From Sambucus nigra (lineage: Eukaryota > Streptophyta > Magnoliopsida > Dipsacales > Adoxaceae), in contig OX422216.1 of NCBI GenBank assembly GCA_949130495.1, positions 105,283,967 through 105,347,966 of the forward strand: DNA of 64,000 nucleotides. Reading direction: 5' to 3'. Below the pieces are notes generated by a model. The model searched no databases. It was not told the DNA's origin and saw only the letters and a list, made by a program, of their open reading frames with translations. Numbering within the stretch: the stretch's first letter is position 1; each line of letters starts with the position of its first letter. This document shows positions 11,587-23,080 of the stretch, piece by piece. Both the position numbers and the translations under genes were made by a program.

Positions 11587-12160
11587 TTTTTTTGGTAAGT
11601 AAGATAACATTAAACAAAGGGAATATATACATCGGGTGAAAAGGAGGGGCATACCCCCCCGGGTCAAATTTCTTAGATGAAATTTACCCTATGACCAAAA
11701 GAAACAAACACAGAATCAAATATTAGAAAGTAATAAGCTTTCATCAAGGTCCCAGTTCATGTAACATAGATAGTTGTTGAAATTCGTTCTTAACTTTTTC
11801 CAGTTATATGACTTGCATTTGACGAAGAAGGTAATTTCATCCATGATACCAACATGGTTGGATTTAGTGTTCTTGAAGATTCTTTGGTTTCTTTCCATCC
11901 AAATACAAGAGATAATCGCAGCAATGGAGGAACGCTTGAGCTTGTCAGCCAAAGATTTCCCTTTAAAATGAGTGGCGGCATCAGAAATTTTGTCCTCCCA
12001 ATTAGTGGAATCATTATTGAATGGGTTTTTATATTTTATCTCTTCCCAAATCTCATTGGAGAGTCTACAGTTAAAGAATAGGTGATCATGAGTCTCAGTT
12101 GCATTGTCACAAAACACACATATGTTGTCTTGAGAGATGACCAGCTCAATCCTTCAAACC
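11587..12160 (-). pseudogene. LINE H: zf-RVT and 3' UTR fragment
   Basis: This is a minus-strand LINE 3' fragment. The coding part (12156-11716) reads ICVFCDNATETHDHLFFNC (zinc-binding C/H residues), then SSIAAIISCIWMERNQRIF and KSYNWKKLRTNFNNYLCYM before its natural stop. The 3' UTR has the family hairpin (GGGGCATACCCCCCC at 11646-11660) and ends TTACTTACC plus seven A's (plus-strand TTTTTTTGGTAAGTAA at 11587-11602). It is truncated 5' in zf-RVT. It sits inside the gypsy X LTR. No convincing TSD was found. Confidence 0.8.
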
Positions 12161-12563
12161 GAATCCAAATGCTTCCTTAGGTTAGTAAAAACACAACTAT
12201 ATCCACTAGACCCTCTACCATATTCATGAAGCTTCAAACAATTGGTCAAATTTTCAGAAAAACACATTGTTTTGTAACTCGATGAATACTGAACCCGAAT
12301 CCACAAAACTTAAAATTTTGAATTCTTTATGAAAAATTAGGTCGGAATGGTTTAGGAATCATCTCAAATGGTTAAGAAAATCAGGATTTATACAAGGTCA
12401 AAGTTTTTTCAAATCATAGGTCAACTGGTCGAAAGGTTGGAGATGAACTTTGCAACCAGAACCATTGACCAAGTGCGAGAGGGCACATGGCCAATCAAAA
12501 AAATCTGATTTTATTCCCAATATTTTTATTATATTGTTTGGTCAAAATGGTATAAGTCTTCTA

Positions 12564-12848
12564 TGTTTGGTCAAGCTGAGCCAAAGTTGCAGAAAAATTA
12601 GGGTTTTAGGTTATAAATATTTTCTTTAAATTGCAAATTGACCCCTCCTGACTTTTCCAAGTTATGAATTTTAACCCCAACTTTTTTCTACAAGTACGTT
12701 GATAGATTTTGAGTTAAAAAGTATTGCCCCAAGTTTCAAATTTGACCTTAAACCTTAGATTTTAAAGTCACAAAATATTTACAAATTAACCCTTTAAACT
12801 TTAACGAAATAGGGTTTTTGTTATAATCTTACCAAAACCAACATTATT
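12564..12848 (+). repeat. Block X copy 1 (gypsy X LTR segment)
   Basis: This is about 285 bp, highly similar to 31912-32196 in the same orientation: it starts TGTTTGGTCAAGC and ends CCAACATTATT. Both copies border Tat LTR sequence, copy 1 on its left and copy 2 on its right. Confidence 0.85.
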
Positions 12849-14080
12849 GATGATACCCAATTTAGTATCAACACGTAAACTTGTATGAGCTCAATCCAGA
12901 ATAAATTTAGAGGTGCAGCAATGGTGATAAACAAGTGTTTAAATGTAGAAGGAGGGGAGGAGAGGAGGGATAAACACTAGCATATAAGTGGTTCAGCCAT
13001 TGGCTTACTCCACTGTGCAGGTGAGTGTGAATCTCACTATAAGAATTGGCATTAATGGCCTAAGTGATATAATTCTCAGTACTCTCTCTCTACTGTAATA
13101 GAAGCAAAGCTTGGGCTGGGGTTTGTATTTTTGGATCCTTTCTTCTAGGGAAGACGATGGGGTTAAATAGTGATTGGGGTACACAATGTGCCCCCAAGCA
13201 TGCAAGGTGCATGTTCTTATTAGAGCCACAAATAGGATCTTGACACCTTTCCTTTAGAATGTCTAAGTAATGATGATGTAAATATTCTCCCCACGTGCAC
13301 TTATGATTTCGTTATAACTACCTATCCACATAGAATGGCCGTACTGAAGTCCCACGTCACTCATGGTGGGGTGTCATTGAGGGGGTCTAGGCCTGGCCGA
13401 GTATGAGACCCTAGTGTTCTGTTCGACCATCTGTTGCGAATGCCAAGGTGTGGTCTCGACTGATCGGGTGTTCGGCCGAGACAAGCTTGAGTTGGGCTAA
13501 TTGGCCAATTAAGGTCTTGATTACTGAAAGTGTAGACAAGACGAGACTAATTGGTGAATAAGATGGTTGAAAGGTCTTGGCCTAAGAGGGTAGACGAGGC
13601 TGAGACTGCTGACGTTGGATTCCAATAGAAAGTGTGCTTTATAATGTCAGCCTTGGCTGAAAGAGTCATAAGTTGGGACGAGGTTACACTTGGGTATATC
13701 AATCAAACCCTAGCCCTTAGCCTTCAATGTGAGTAAGAGGCTGAGGGTTAAAAGTATTTGAGGGCAAAGGACATCTCTAATTGATGGATGAGCTGACATT
13801 TTAATGTTAAATCTGAGTCGATGATGATTATTGAAGTGACACTTGACAGTTAGTCTGTGGCTCGGTATGTTGGAGATGACACATGTCAATGTTCTCATAG
13901 GTTAGCGTCTCATATGATTGTAGGCAGCGAAAGAGTTTCCTAGGGTTTTATGCCCTCATGATGGCTCTCATGAGACTTGTACACAATGATTTGGTGGTTT
14001 AAAACCACATTTGATAGCTTTCTCTCTCTTCTTTGAAAACTTTTCTCCCTCCCAGAGTTCTTATGCTAGTCGCCATTAAC
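12848..14080 (-). repeat. Probable 3' LTR of the minus-strand Tat element
   Basis: This is non-coding sequence starting (plus strand) TGATGATACCC. 13043-13700 is closely similar to 31377-31890 in direct orientation. It lies exactly where the 3' LTR of the minus-strand Tat element would be, beyond pol and the antisense extra ORF. The right boundary near 14.0-14.1 kb is guessed from a pyrimidine-rich stretch (14022-14060) that would be the polypurine tract on the minus strand. Neither end has been proven by a TSD. Confidence 0.45.
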
Positions 14081-14690
14081 TCTCCCATCTTTTCCTTCGA
14101 TTCTTGCTATTTGAGACGCCTTCTGTGTTATTCCTTGCTCTAAAGAAATTCTCTTTAACTAGGTAACTCATATCCATTTATTCTCCCTGATTGAAGTTTA
14201 TATTTGCTTAATTTTCCCTTTTCTTGATTTTTCGGTGAGTTTTTACATTTTTCGATGGTGGACTGGGTGGTTCTAGGGCATAGTTTTTGGTATCCTTGGT
14301 TATTTTAGGTAATAGGAGGTGATACTTGTGTAAATTTGGTGGATGTCAGTCCATTTCTATTTTGATTTTGACATTTCAGTGACTTTTCGGTCACCATCTC
14401 TAGCAAAATCCGTAGTCACTATTGTTGCTCTTGCCTTATTAAAAATGATTAAGTTCCCCCATTTGATCTTCCAGTCAACTTTATTCAACCAAAAATTTAT
14501 TTGGATGTTAAAAACTCTATATGAGTTAGTCGAGCAATATCCAACCCTTAGGGAGAGGTTTTTTTAGGGAAATATAAAGGGTAGAAGTTGAGGCCGCAGT
14601 TAAGCATAAGGCTGAGGCCGACCTATACTTCTAATTCATCCAGTCCCGTTAGTTGTCGTATGTCCTCCCATTACCCAGCTAAGTGATTCA

Positions 14691-16424
14691 ATGTCTGAGT
14701 TATCTGCTTCCACGGATAAAAATCCATCTGTCTCCCACACAACAGAGATTGTGGATTCTTATGAGGAGGCTATGAGACTTTCGGCATCCTCTTCTAAAGT
14801 GTTTGAGGTGGCTGAGGCCTCCTCTCGAGCCTCATCCTCTTAGCATGTTGAGTTTTCTAAACGTTCAGACTCCTCTATTGAAGAGATCTCGAACCCGGAT
14901 GAGTCAAGTGCGGAGGTTGTAATTCCACCTCCTCCAATGGTTGTCCCGTAGTCGACCATTTCAGGTGATGAATTTGAGCACCGATTTTCAGGTGGTGTCC
15001 CGAGTGTTAACCCAGATGATGAATCCTCTTCCTTCGAGGATACACTTGATGCATCTTATGATAAATCCTTTGACATCATCGTTATAGAGGTCGATCTCTT
15101 GACTTGGAGGAATGTTTATGGTATATGACCCTCTATATACATGAGGGTGCCTTCTAAGGATGAGAGATCATTTCACGATCGAGATGGTAAAATCTCGATC
15201 AACGAGTAGATGTTCAGGGTCGGTTTTAGGCTACCCATTCACCCCACTGTATGAGCCATTTTAGCTAGTTTGGGTCTCATCCCTTCACAGCTCTCACCTA
15301 ACGCCTGGAGGATTGTCCTCGACTTTGTATCCCTCTGGAAGTTGCTTCACTCTATCGACCTTCTAGTTAGTGTTTTGAGGGCATGTTATAACTAATTGTC
15401 TCCAAAACTCAACTTGGCTACTATCATCTCGTAGCAATGAAACTAACAAAAAAATTCCTTATTGTGAACCAAACCTTTAACCACAACTGGAAGCCCCATT
15501 ACTTCTTAGTGTCTGGAGCTTGATAGTTCAGTTTAGATACTGCCTGGAGTACCTCTAATCCCAGGGTTCCTCAGAGATGGGCCAAAGCCTCTATATTGAC
15601 TAAACTAGACTCCAGTCTGAGTATTGATGCCAGTAATAAGGTGGAAAATATTAAGAAACAAGGTAAAGAGGGTGTTCCTATAGAATTTGAGCAATTTATG
15701 ACCCCTACTTTTTGGAGCAGATGGGTTTGGGGATGGACCCCCTAACTGAGTTATGTAAGTACTTTCCATGCAAGACATATGAGATTCGACTAGCCTAGGA
15801 GGCCATCAAGAATGAGATGTTTTTGAAGAAAAAGATCTTGACCTAGGAGAATGACCATAAGAAGGAAATATATACCCTAAAGACCCAACACATAAAGGCC
15901 TTAGGCAAGCTGAACACATATCATGATGCCGTAATCAAGGCCTTAGTTGATAAGAAAGCGACCGATGAGAAAGAGAAGGTGAAAGTTACTGTTGAGAAGG
16001 CCCTTGGGAGGCCAAGAAAAGAGTTGTGGAGCACTTTAGGTCATTTAAGGAATTCTTGGGGCACATTCTCCAGCACTACCTTGAGAGAGGTGCTAAGATA
16101 ACCTGTCGCTGGGCTACGCTAAAATTACCTGACATCTCACACTTGGCATCACATTTTGAGGCCTTTGATTTCTTCGACCTGTTGGCCATGATTGCTTTGA
16201 CTGAGATTGAAGGGTCAACATAGCCTGAGTCGACCGTTCAGACAATCAATAAAGAGGATGATGATGAGTTGGCTGGGGACGAGGTTGAGACCACCCAGGG
16301 CCGAGGTGGGGGTAAGAAGGATGCTACGGCTAAGGACGAGAATAATGGTGATTCTAAGGCCGGGAAGGATGATGCCATTGATGTATCGGCACATGTAGAG
16401 ATCGAGGGGAATCAAACACCTTGA
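14691..16424 (+). pseudogene. Antisense extra ORF of the Tat element (Transposase_28-like)
   Basis: This is a plus-strand reading frame on the strand opposite the Tat pol genes. It starts at ATG 14691. The N-terminus is Ser/Glu-rich. A conserved block at about 15140-15360 (GFRLPIHPTV, then LGLIPSQLSPNAWRIVLDF) resembles the PF04195 'putative gypsy type transposon' domain. A lysine/glutamate-rich coiled-coil segment lies at 15790-16010, then FRSFKEFLGHIL, and an acidic Gly/Lys/Asp tail ending NQTP-stop at 16424. It carries point stops (mainly TAG/TGA) and at least two frameshifts, so it is a pseudogene. Tat-lineage retrotransposons are known to carry extra ORFs, some antisense, between pol and the 3' LTR; the function is unknown. 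The short open frame 14343-14567 upstream has no motif. Confidence 0.6.
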
Positions 16425-16760
16425 ACCTTCCATTTTCTGTTAGGGCGACCGTCTATGTCCAGATGCCCTTGTGTAAAATTTGAATAGCTTCTAATTTTTG
16501 AGTTCTGGTGGTCAACTTTTGTTCAAATAATATGATTTGTATTATCGTCCCAACTACTCTTGTATTCTAAATTTGCTAAGTATTGAATGCAAGTATTTGT
16601 GTTTCTTATTTTTACGAACTCTTCTAATTATTCTGTGACTGCATGCTTTGGGTTTAGTTATTATTAAGAAACCTTGTAACCTTTTGATTATGGATATATT
16701 ATCGTCCTTAGCCAAGAAGTAATTCCATGAATTTTGTGATTTTTCAAATTACACCACGTT

Positions 16761-17062
16761 CTGATACCACCACGTTGTGATGTTTAAATGATTTTCAAAT
16801 TTGAACCACCAAATTAATGGTGTTTAACTACAAGTCCCCTCTCGTCGTTTTTGAGAGTGTATAGACGAGAGTCGTCTCGTCATACACTGTTATCTCGACA
16901 AGAGAGTTTAACTCTGATACCACCACCTTGTGATGTTTAAATGATTTTTAAATTTGAACCACCGAATAAATGGTGTTTAACTATAAGTCTCCTCTCGTTG
17001 TTTTGTCATACACTGTCGTCTCGTCGAGAGAGTTTGACTTTGATACCACCATGTTGTGATGT
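16761..17062 (+). repeat. Tandem repeat carrying PBS-like sequences
   Basis: Three copies of CTGATACCACCxxxTTGTGATG start at about 16761, 16913 and 17040 (spacings about 152 and 127 bp), with related sequence between them. The minus strand reads TGGTATCAGAG-like, the tRNA-iMet primer-binding sequence used by the retrotransposons here, next to CATCACAA. GACGAGA/TCTCGTC inverted repeats lie between copies. It sits between the Tat integrase and the extra ORF. Confidence 0.8.
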
Positions 17063-17389
17063 TTAAATAAACCATAATTAAATGATTTTCAAAGCTTTTT
17101 TGTGTTTTTCACCACCTTAGTGATGTTATCACACTGTTCCCCCTCGCGGTGTTACTAAGAATCAAAGGACGAGATAAGTCTCGTATGGTTTCTCATGTCA
17201 ACGAGAGTAAATTAATGCTAATTCACTATATGAATGATTTTTTTAGCTTAGGACAACTTGAACCATGCATTTGAACACTTGGTACAAGAAAAATATGAGG
17301 GAACATTTAAAACTTTTTCATTCATCACTCTGGAATATTTCTCATACAATGGTAAAATAAAATTTATATAGATTCTTAGTGATAGTATT
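17063..17389. other. Non-coding tail downstream of Tat integrase
   Basis: This is AT-rich sequence with a third, diverging partial repeat (CACCACCTTAGTGATG) and CTCG-rich words. No coding potential is seen on either strand. Confidence 0.4.
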
Positions 17390-18563
17390 TCATCAAATGG
17401 TAAACGTTCCATGGGTTTGAGAATGGCTCTCCCTCCAAATTATCAAGCCTATAGGTGCTTGGGATGACCTCTTTGATGACTCTGTACGGGCCATGCTAAT
17501 TCACGTGGAGCTTGTTCAGTTTCTGCCAGGTCTTTTTATGGATCAGATACCCAATGGCTATCGGCCTAGCATTGACCCTCTTATTATAGAACTTCACAGT
17601 CTACTGTTAGTAAGCAGCCTGTCTGAACTCTGCATCTTCTCATCTCTCTTCAATTAGGTCCAGTTCTAATCTGTGCTCCTCTGTGTTTGCCTCCGAGATG
17701 TATGTTTGGACCCTATGACTTAGCAGGTCGAGCTCAGTGGGCATCACGGCCTCTGAGCCATAAGTAAGCATGAAAGGGGTCTCCCCAGTTGGCATTCTCT
17801 CTGTCGTCCTATATGCCTACAGGACGACATGTACCTCTTCTGTCCACAGACCTTTCACATCTTCCAATTTCTTTTTGATCCTGTCTAAGATAGTCATGTT
17901 AGTCACCTCAGTCTGGCCATTCGCCTGAGGTTGGTTTGGTGCTGAATGGAACTGTTTGATGCTGACCTTATTATAATAGGGCTTCAGAGACTTGTTCTTA
18001 AACTATTTATCATTTTCGGAGATCAAAGTGTTTGGCAAACCATACCTGTAGATGATATTCCTCCAAATGAATTTGAAGGTCTTCGTCTCGATTATAGTGA
18101 TCATGGCCTCAGCCGCTACCCACTTTGAGAAATAGTCAATCACCACTATTAGGTATATTTAGTTACCTGTAGCCCTAACCAGAGGTCCCACCAAGTCAGT
18201 CCCCCAAACTATAAATGGCCAAGGGGGAGTGATAGATGACAGAGGTTGGTACGATTGATGAGTGATGTAGGCATATATCTGACACGTATCACACCTCTTC
18301 ACATAGTCGACCGAGTCTTTGGCTAAGGTTGTCCACCAGTAACCCTGAGTAACTATTCCCTTCACTAAAGACCTCCTCTAATGTGGCTTGAGCAGGAACC
18401 CTCATGCAAATCTTTTAATACATATTCCACCTCAGTGGGATGAACACATCATAGTAAAGGGATAAGGAACCCTTTTTGTACAAGACATCTCCTATTATCG
18501 AAGACTGTATTGCCTGGTATTTCAACTTGTTCCTCTCATTCTTAGATTTTTGAAACTCATCGT
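17390..18563 (-). pseudogene. Tat-lineage integrase
   Basis: Minus strand, reading left. The zinc-binding part has YVKRCDTCQ at about 18290, then the catalytic core: PWPFIVWGTDLVGP (first Asp), VVIDYFSKWVAAEAM, and GLPNTLISENDK, where the second catalytic Asp of the usual SDNG motif is Glu. The third residue is retained in NQPQANGQTEVTN. The C-terminal part has AYRTTERMPTGETPFMLTYG and ends near GPYRVIKEVIPSTYRL at about 17420. The signature is Tat/Athila-like rather than chromoviral, with no chromodomain. Single stops interrupt it. Upstream coding is cut by the solo LTR at 18564 and resumes at 21770. Confidence 0.85.
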
Positions 18564-19239
18564 TGTAATACCCCGTATTTTTATGCTATATTAATTTGTG
18601 GATTTATTAAATTTAACGTGATTGATTTATTTAATAAAAAATCCAAAAATTAATTATGTTATAATTATTAACGTGACGAGAGTTAGTAATTATGGGAAAC
18701 TTGTTTAATATTACTAATGAGCAAAGTAATATATTATATTGGTTATATTGAATGTCATGAGTGAATTAAATGACTATTTCGGAAATTTAAGACGGGACGT
18801 GCCCGTGTCACGTCGGGACTATTTTTGTTAAATAAAAAGTGAATATTTTATAAGTTGTTCGTATGGTCGTTTTGAGTGCGCCAACGCGTCCGGTAGGGTC
18901 GAGATAGTCAGAAAAGTGTACCCGGGGGTTTAGTTTGGGTCTCGGGGCATATTTAGGCCTAATTAGTACCCCGGGAGGGCATTTTAGTCATTTTACATAA
19001 TTGGGTAATTAAACCCACGAAATTCAGCAACCTATATCAGCCATTTAGGTTAGCCTTTTAGGGTTAGAATATCTAGAAATCAAGTGACGACCATTGGAGA
19101 AGAGAGGAGAGAGCTCCAAGGCAATTCAAGGCCAAAAAGTCACCGGTTTGCACCGCCGCCACCACCACCGCGTAGATCGCGAGACGAGGAACGCAGCCAT
19201 ACCAAAATCAGCCGTGAATCAGATTACCAAAAATCCCAG

Positions 19240-21219
19240 GCAAGTGTTTAACTTGCTATTTTCGTTGGTGCAATCTTAATATTAGTTTAGGAATGATTTG
19301 TGATGAAAACTATGGAAGAAAACCCAATTTATGATAGGAGAATCCATGTAGTATTGATTTATATGTTGATTCTGGAAACCCTTGCCATGTAGAGGAAATA
19401 AACCACGAAATTTTGATGATCATAAGAAAGAAATTCTGGAGAAAGATTTGTTAGAAATCTGTTGAAGAAAATTCTAGGGTTCCTTATAATTGGATATAAT
19501 TTTAGGTTGAAAATCCATGTTTAAATGATGAATATGTACATGCCTTACGTTAGAATCATATAGTATATTGTTATAATGTTAGTAGTAGAATTCTGGGACG
19601 ATTGGAACTTGAAAATATGGATTTGGTGTAATTTTGGTGATGAAACCCGTAACTGCATTCTGCAGAATTTTCACAGACCTACTTGATCGATCGATCGAGC
19701 CTAGAGCTTCGATCGATCGAAGGTTCGATCGATCGAGCCCCAAGCTTCGATCGATCGACCCCTCCTGGAAGACTCCTATTTCCCTTGTTTAATTAGTTAA
19801 ATTAAATATATCGTGAAATAATTCTTGGGTATTCTTAATGAAATGTTTTGGGAGATAGGAAAGACCAGTAGGACATATGAATGAGTGTTGGGAACTTTAT
19901 TATAAGTCGAGAACTGTGCTTTTGAGATAATTATAAAATAAACGATGAAGCTACGTAATTCAAGTGAGAGATTTCGATGAATAACTACGATAGTGAATAA
20001 AGGTATACCTACTGAAATTTCTACTTGGAAGGATAGAGTCCACGAGTGTCATGTAATAAGTGAGAAAACCCTTCGAGTTAAGGTTAGAGACGAACCCTTC
20101 TACGCGATACTAATAATATGATAATATGGAAATGTCGAAATTATGTGAATTGAGAATTTACCTAATATTGTTATGGTAATGTTAGTATAGTTATATGATT
20201 GTGTGTGCATATACTGTCTATGTGTGAAAATCATGCCCACGCTACTTGCTATCCCTGAGGTTACCGCGCTGGGACAAGTCTTATCTCGATGGGACCTTTA
20301 TGGGGGATATTGACTTGTACCCTAAAAGATAGATATCCTTGGTACAGGCTATCGACGTGATAGTTCAGACGGTCCTAAGAGACGCAGGCATGTGCCATCC
20401 TCTTAGAGACTTGGAATCTATTCTTCGCCTCAATATTGTTTGTGTATGTATGTTAATACATTTCGAGAGTGATTCCGAATGTATTCCCCTTAATATGAGT
20501 GATATGGGGCTTTGGATAGTAGAGTATGCCCGCACCATAATTTAGTTGGGGTGCTGTTATAATATATATTATGCGTGTAGTTAATATATATATGAAATTC
20601 TGAAATCTGGAACTACCTACCGTGATTTGATTTGTAGGACATGGTTGATGACTAATATTGTAAATACTTGTTTTGAGAAAGCAGAGTATGCCTACACCAT
20701 AGTTTGTATGTTGGTGCTGTTAGGATATGTATATAAATTAGACGAGTGCTTAATATATATATCTGGATTGAGGAATTTAAACTGTTGCTGTAACGTAGTA
20801 AGTGAGGAATAATTCAGGACTAAATTATGAATACTTTTTTTGAGAAAGTATAATATGTCACTGGAAAACTTATTGATTTTATATAGTTAAAATGGAGAAC
20901 TTTGGTTACTAATTGGAACATCTTTTTAAATGAAATCGTTGATTTGTAAATCTTACGAGTAACCTAAGATAAGTTAAATCATTTAGGAAGACTAGTACGA
21001 TAAATGATAAGATAAACCGTTGGGAAGGTTAGTGCGATAGGTGTGCACAATAGAAGAGAGGTGAGATTTTCTCAAGAGAGTGTCGCATTAATATGTTGTT
21101 GCATTGGCCTGTATCAATTTAAATACTTGCTAAACGTATTTTAAATCAAACACACTTTCGGGCTCTGACCCGTTTCTTTTTCTCTTTCTCTCTCTTGTAT
21201 ATATATGTATGTATTACAG
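19240..21219 (+). other. Candidate GC-AG leader intron in the solo LTR
   Basis: The left edge is CCCAG/GCAAGTG; the right edge follows a pyrimidine tract and reads TTACAG/GTGCCC. The same borders occur in all five long LTR copies. This is sequence resemblance only; splicing is not shown. Confidence 0.35.
19684..19760 (+). repeat. GATCGATC palindrome cluster (solo LTR)
   Basis: Four CGATCGATCGA-type words are separated by short spacers, two of them containing AGCTT. It starts 1,120 bp from the LTR start. Confidence 0.95.
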
Positions 21220-21769
21220 GTGCCCAACCACAAGGGCGTCTTGCTTAGGATCTCTTGGCAGGAACGCGCTGCAGCTTAGGTGGGAGTTGCAGGTCACTTG
21301 CGTAGACGGCTTCCTTTATTGACTCCACTTCTAGCATTCTCATTTATTGGGCATGTGTCGCCCTTTTCATTATTTCATTGTTATTGGGACATTTGTATTC
21401 CAGTTATTTTTCTAGTATTGTCACTATGGGATTTATTCAGTTTGAATTGTGTTACTTTATGTTTCGCATGTGGACATTCGTTTTACGAATGTTTTAGATT
21501 AATTGGATTATGTTCCAGTTTATTGTGGTGTGATTTTTTATTTTATTGTGATGTTGTTAATAAATAAAATAAATGATTTTTCTTTAAAAAAAATTTGGAA
21601 AGTTATGTATGAAAATGTTTTTGACACTTAGCTTAATTAATTAGGGTGTTAAATTGGAAAATTTATTTTTATCGACAGTGATGCTGAGAATGAACCAACT
21701 GTTCACCTTGATTTAATTTAATAAAGGAGTGATCGCCCGGTATTTAATTAGGCGGGGTGTCACAATCGT

Positions 21770-23064
21770 CTTTGATATACTGGATGGGGGGATCCATACA
21801 TGATGCTCCTAAGTTCAGGTTTAAACAAAACTCAACTACATTGTCATTTTTCTTTAATAGTTGGCATATATAGGATTTCTACTGACACTGACCGTCTAAT
21901 TTTAGTTCTCGTTACAAATTCTAACCTTGTTAGAAGATCGTCTCGACTATTTTCCAACCGAGGTATCCTTTTGAACTTTACCTCTTCCAAATTCATCAGC
22001 ATTTTCCTCACCCGCGCCAAGTATTTGGCCATCTTTTCATCCTTGGCCTCATACACTCCCAAGATTTGATTTACAACTAACTGGGAATCACTATGAACAA
22101 AAATTTGGCCTATGTTCAACACTTTGGCGACAGAGAGTCCTGCTAAAAGCGCTATCTAGGGAATCACTATCTCTATGTCGGTTTCAAGATACTATCAACC
22201 CGGCTCCACTTCCTGTTTCACATGAGGAGCCATCTATAAACAATCACTAAATTGTGCCTCCTTTTGAGAAGGCTCCTTCACCCAAGACTCCATGTTTAAA
22301 TAAAAAAAATCTTCTTTAGTGTCATCCATGATAGGACTTATTGCGAGCTTCCATTTTATTTCTCTGGCTCAGTCGTTGGTACCACAAACGATTCATTGTC
22401 CACTTTAGCCCAAGTGAATTCCAGTACGAAGTCGACTAGTGCTTGTCCTTTGATTGTCGTCCGTAGTTGATACACGATGTCAAACTCTCCTAGATCTATT
22501 GACCAACCCATCAACCTACCTGATTTCTCAAGTTTATGGATGTCTTATCTCAATGGAGTATCGGTGAGCAACACCCTTGTATGGGCCTAAAAATAAGGCT
22601 TTACCTTCCTCAAAGCCTGAATTAGGGCATACACCAACTTCTCCATCGTAGGGTACCTCTGCTCGGCCCCTTGAAGGGCCTTACTATTAAAGTATATCGA
22701 CTTTTGTACCCCATCATCATCTCGTATGATCGCTGCACTAATGGCAGACTCAGATATAACTAAGTAGAAATAAAACTTCTCTCCTTGAACTGGCCGGGAC
22801 AACAACATTGGGGAGCCCAAGTAAGCCTTAATCTCTTGGAAGGTTCTTTCACACTCTTCGTCCCACTCAAATGATTTCCTAAATATTTTTAAAAAGGGAA
22901 TACACTTGTCTGTGTCCCTTGATACAAACCTGAGTAGTGCAGTGACTAGTCTTGTCAGCCTCTATATATCCTTGATTGTCTTAGGGGTTTTCATCTCAAT
23001 TAAGCCTTTAGTATTTTCTGGATTTGCCTATATGCCCTGCTGGATGACTATGAATCCCAAAAAT
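21770..23064 (-). pseudogene. Tat pol: RT thumb, RNase H and second (archaeal-type) RNase H
   Basis: Reading leftward on minus. The RT thumb/connection has FVSRDTDKCIPFLKIF and WDEECERTFQEIKAYL. The retroviral RNase H at 22820-22500 has EKFYFYLVISESAISA, YFNSKALQGAEQRYP and GRLMGWSIDLGEFDIVY. The second RNase H at 22480-21844 contains IKGQALVDFVLEF and VHSDSQLVVNQILG. Two RNase H domains in tandem mark the Tat lineage. Several stops and frameshifts occur, so it is inactive. The coding continues right of LINE F (RT palm at 24.0-24.5 kb) and left of the solo LTR (integrase). Confidence 0.85.
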
Positions 23065-23080
23065 TTGCTCGCTCATACTT

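Larger units (their letters stand above)
10595..12848 (+). repeat. LTR of the gypsy X family (5' part), interrupted by LINE H
   Basis: It begins TGTAACATCCACACTTCC. The first 71 bp recur almost exactly at 57346-57416, just after the chromodomain remnant of gypsy X, where a 3' LTR should start. It extends to about 12848, where Tat LTR sequence begins. Its last 285 bp (12564-12848) recur at 31912-32196. The most economical reading is that this is the left part of the gypsy X 5' LTR. The 10595 boundary is supported by the shared start only; no TSD is visible. Confidence 0.55.
18564..21764 (+). repeat. Solo LTR (3,201 bp), long-LTR Tekay-like family
   Basis: It starts TGTAATACCCCG and ends GGGGTGTCACA. 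It is flanked by a perfect 5-bp duplication ATCGT (18559-18563 and 21765-21769), so the element inserted here and lost its body by LTR-LTR recombination. It interrupts the Tat pol frame between RNase H and integrase. Inside are a GATCGATC palindrome cluster (19684-19760), intron-like borders at 19240 and 21219, AATAAA at 21720-21725, and an imperfect internal duplication at about 20520-20600 and 20685-20760. The LTR is homologous to those at 28472, 35801, 41490 and 53598. Confidence 0.93.

Noticed and set aside
19684..19760. Regularly spaced GATCGATC words as a CRISPR-like array
   Set aside because: Words are short, palindromic and unevenly spaced, inside a plant LTR with TSD; no repeat-spacer structure.
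21280..21567. 95-codon hydrophobic, Cys/Phe-rich open frame as a membrane protein
   Set aside because: It lies in the 3' part of a solo LTR, is not conserved as a frame in the sister LTRs, and its hydrophobicity follows from T-rich sequence.
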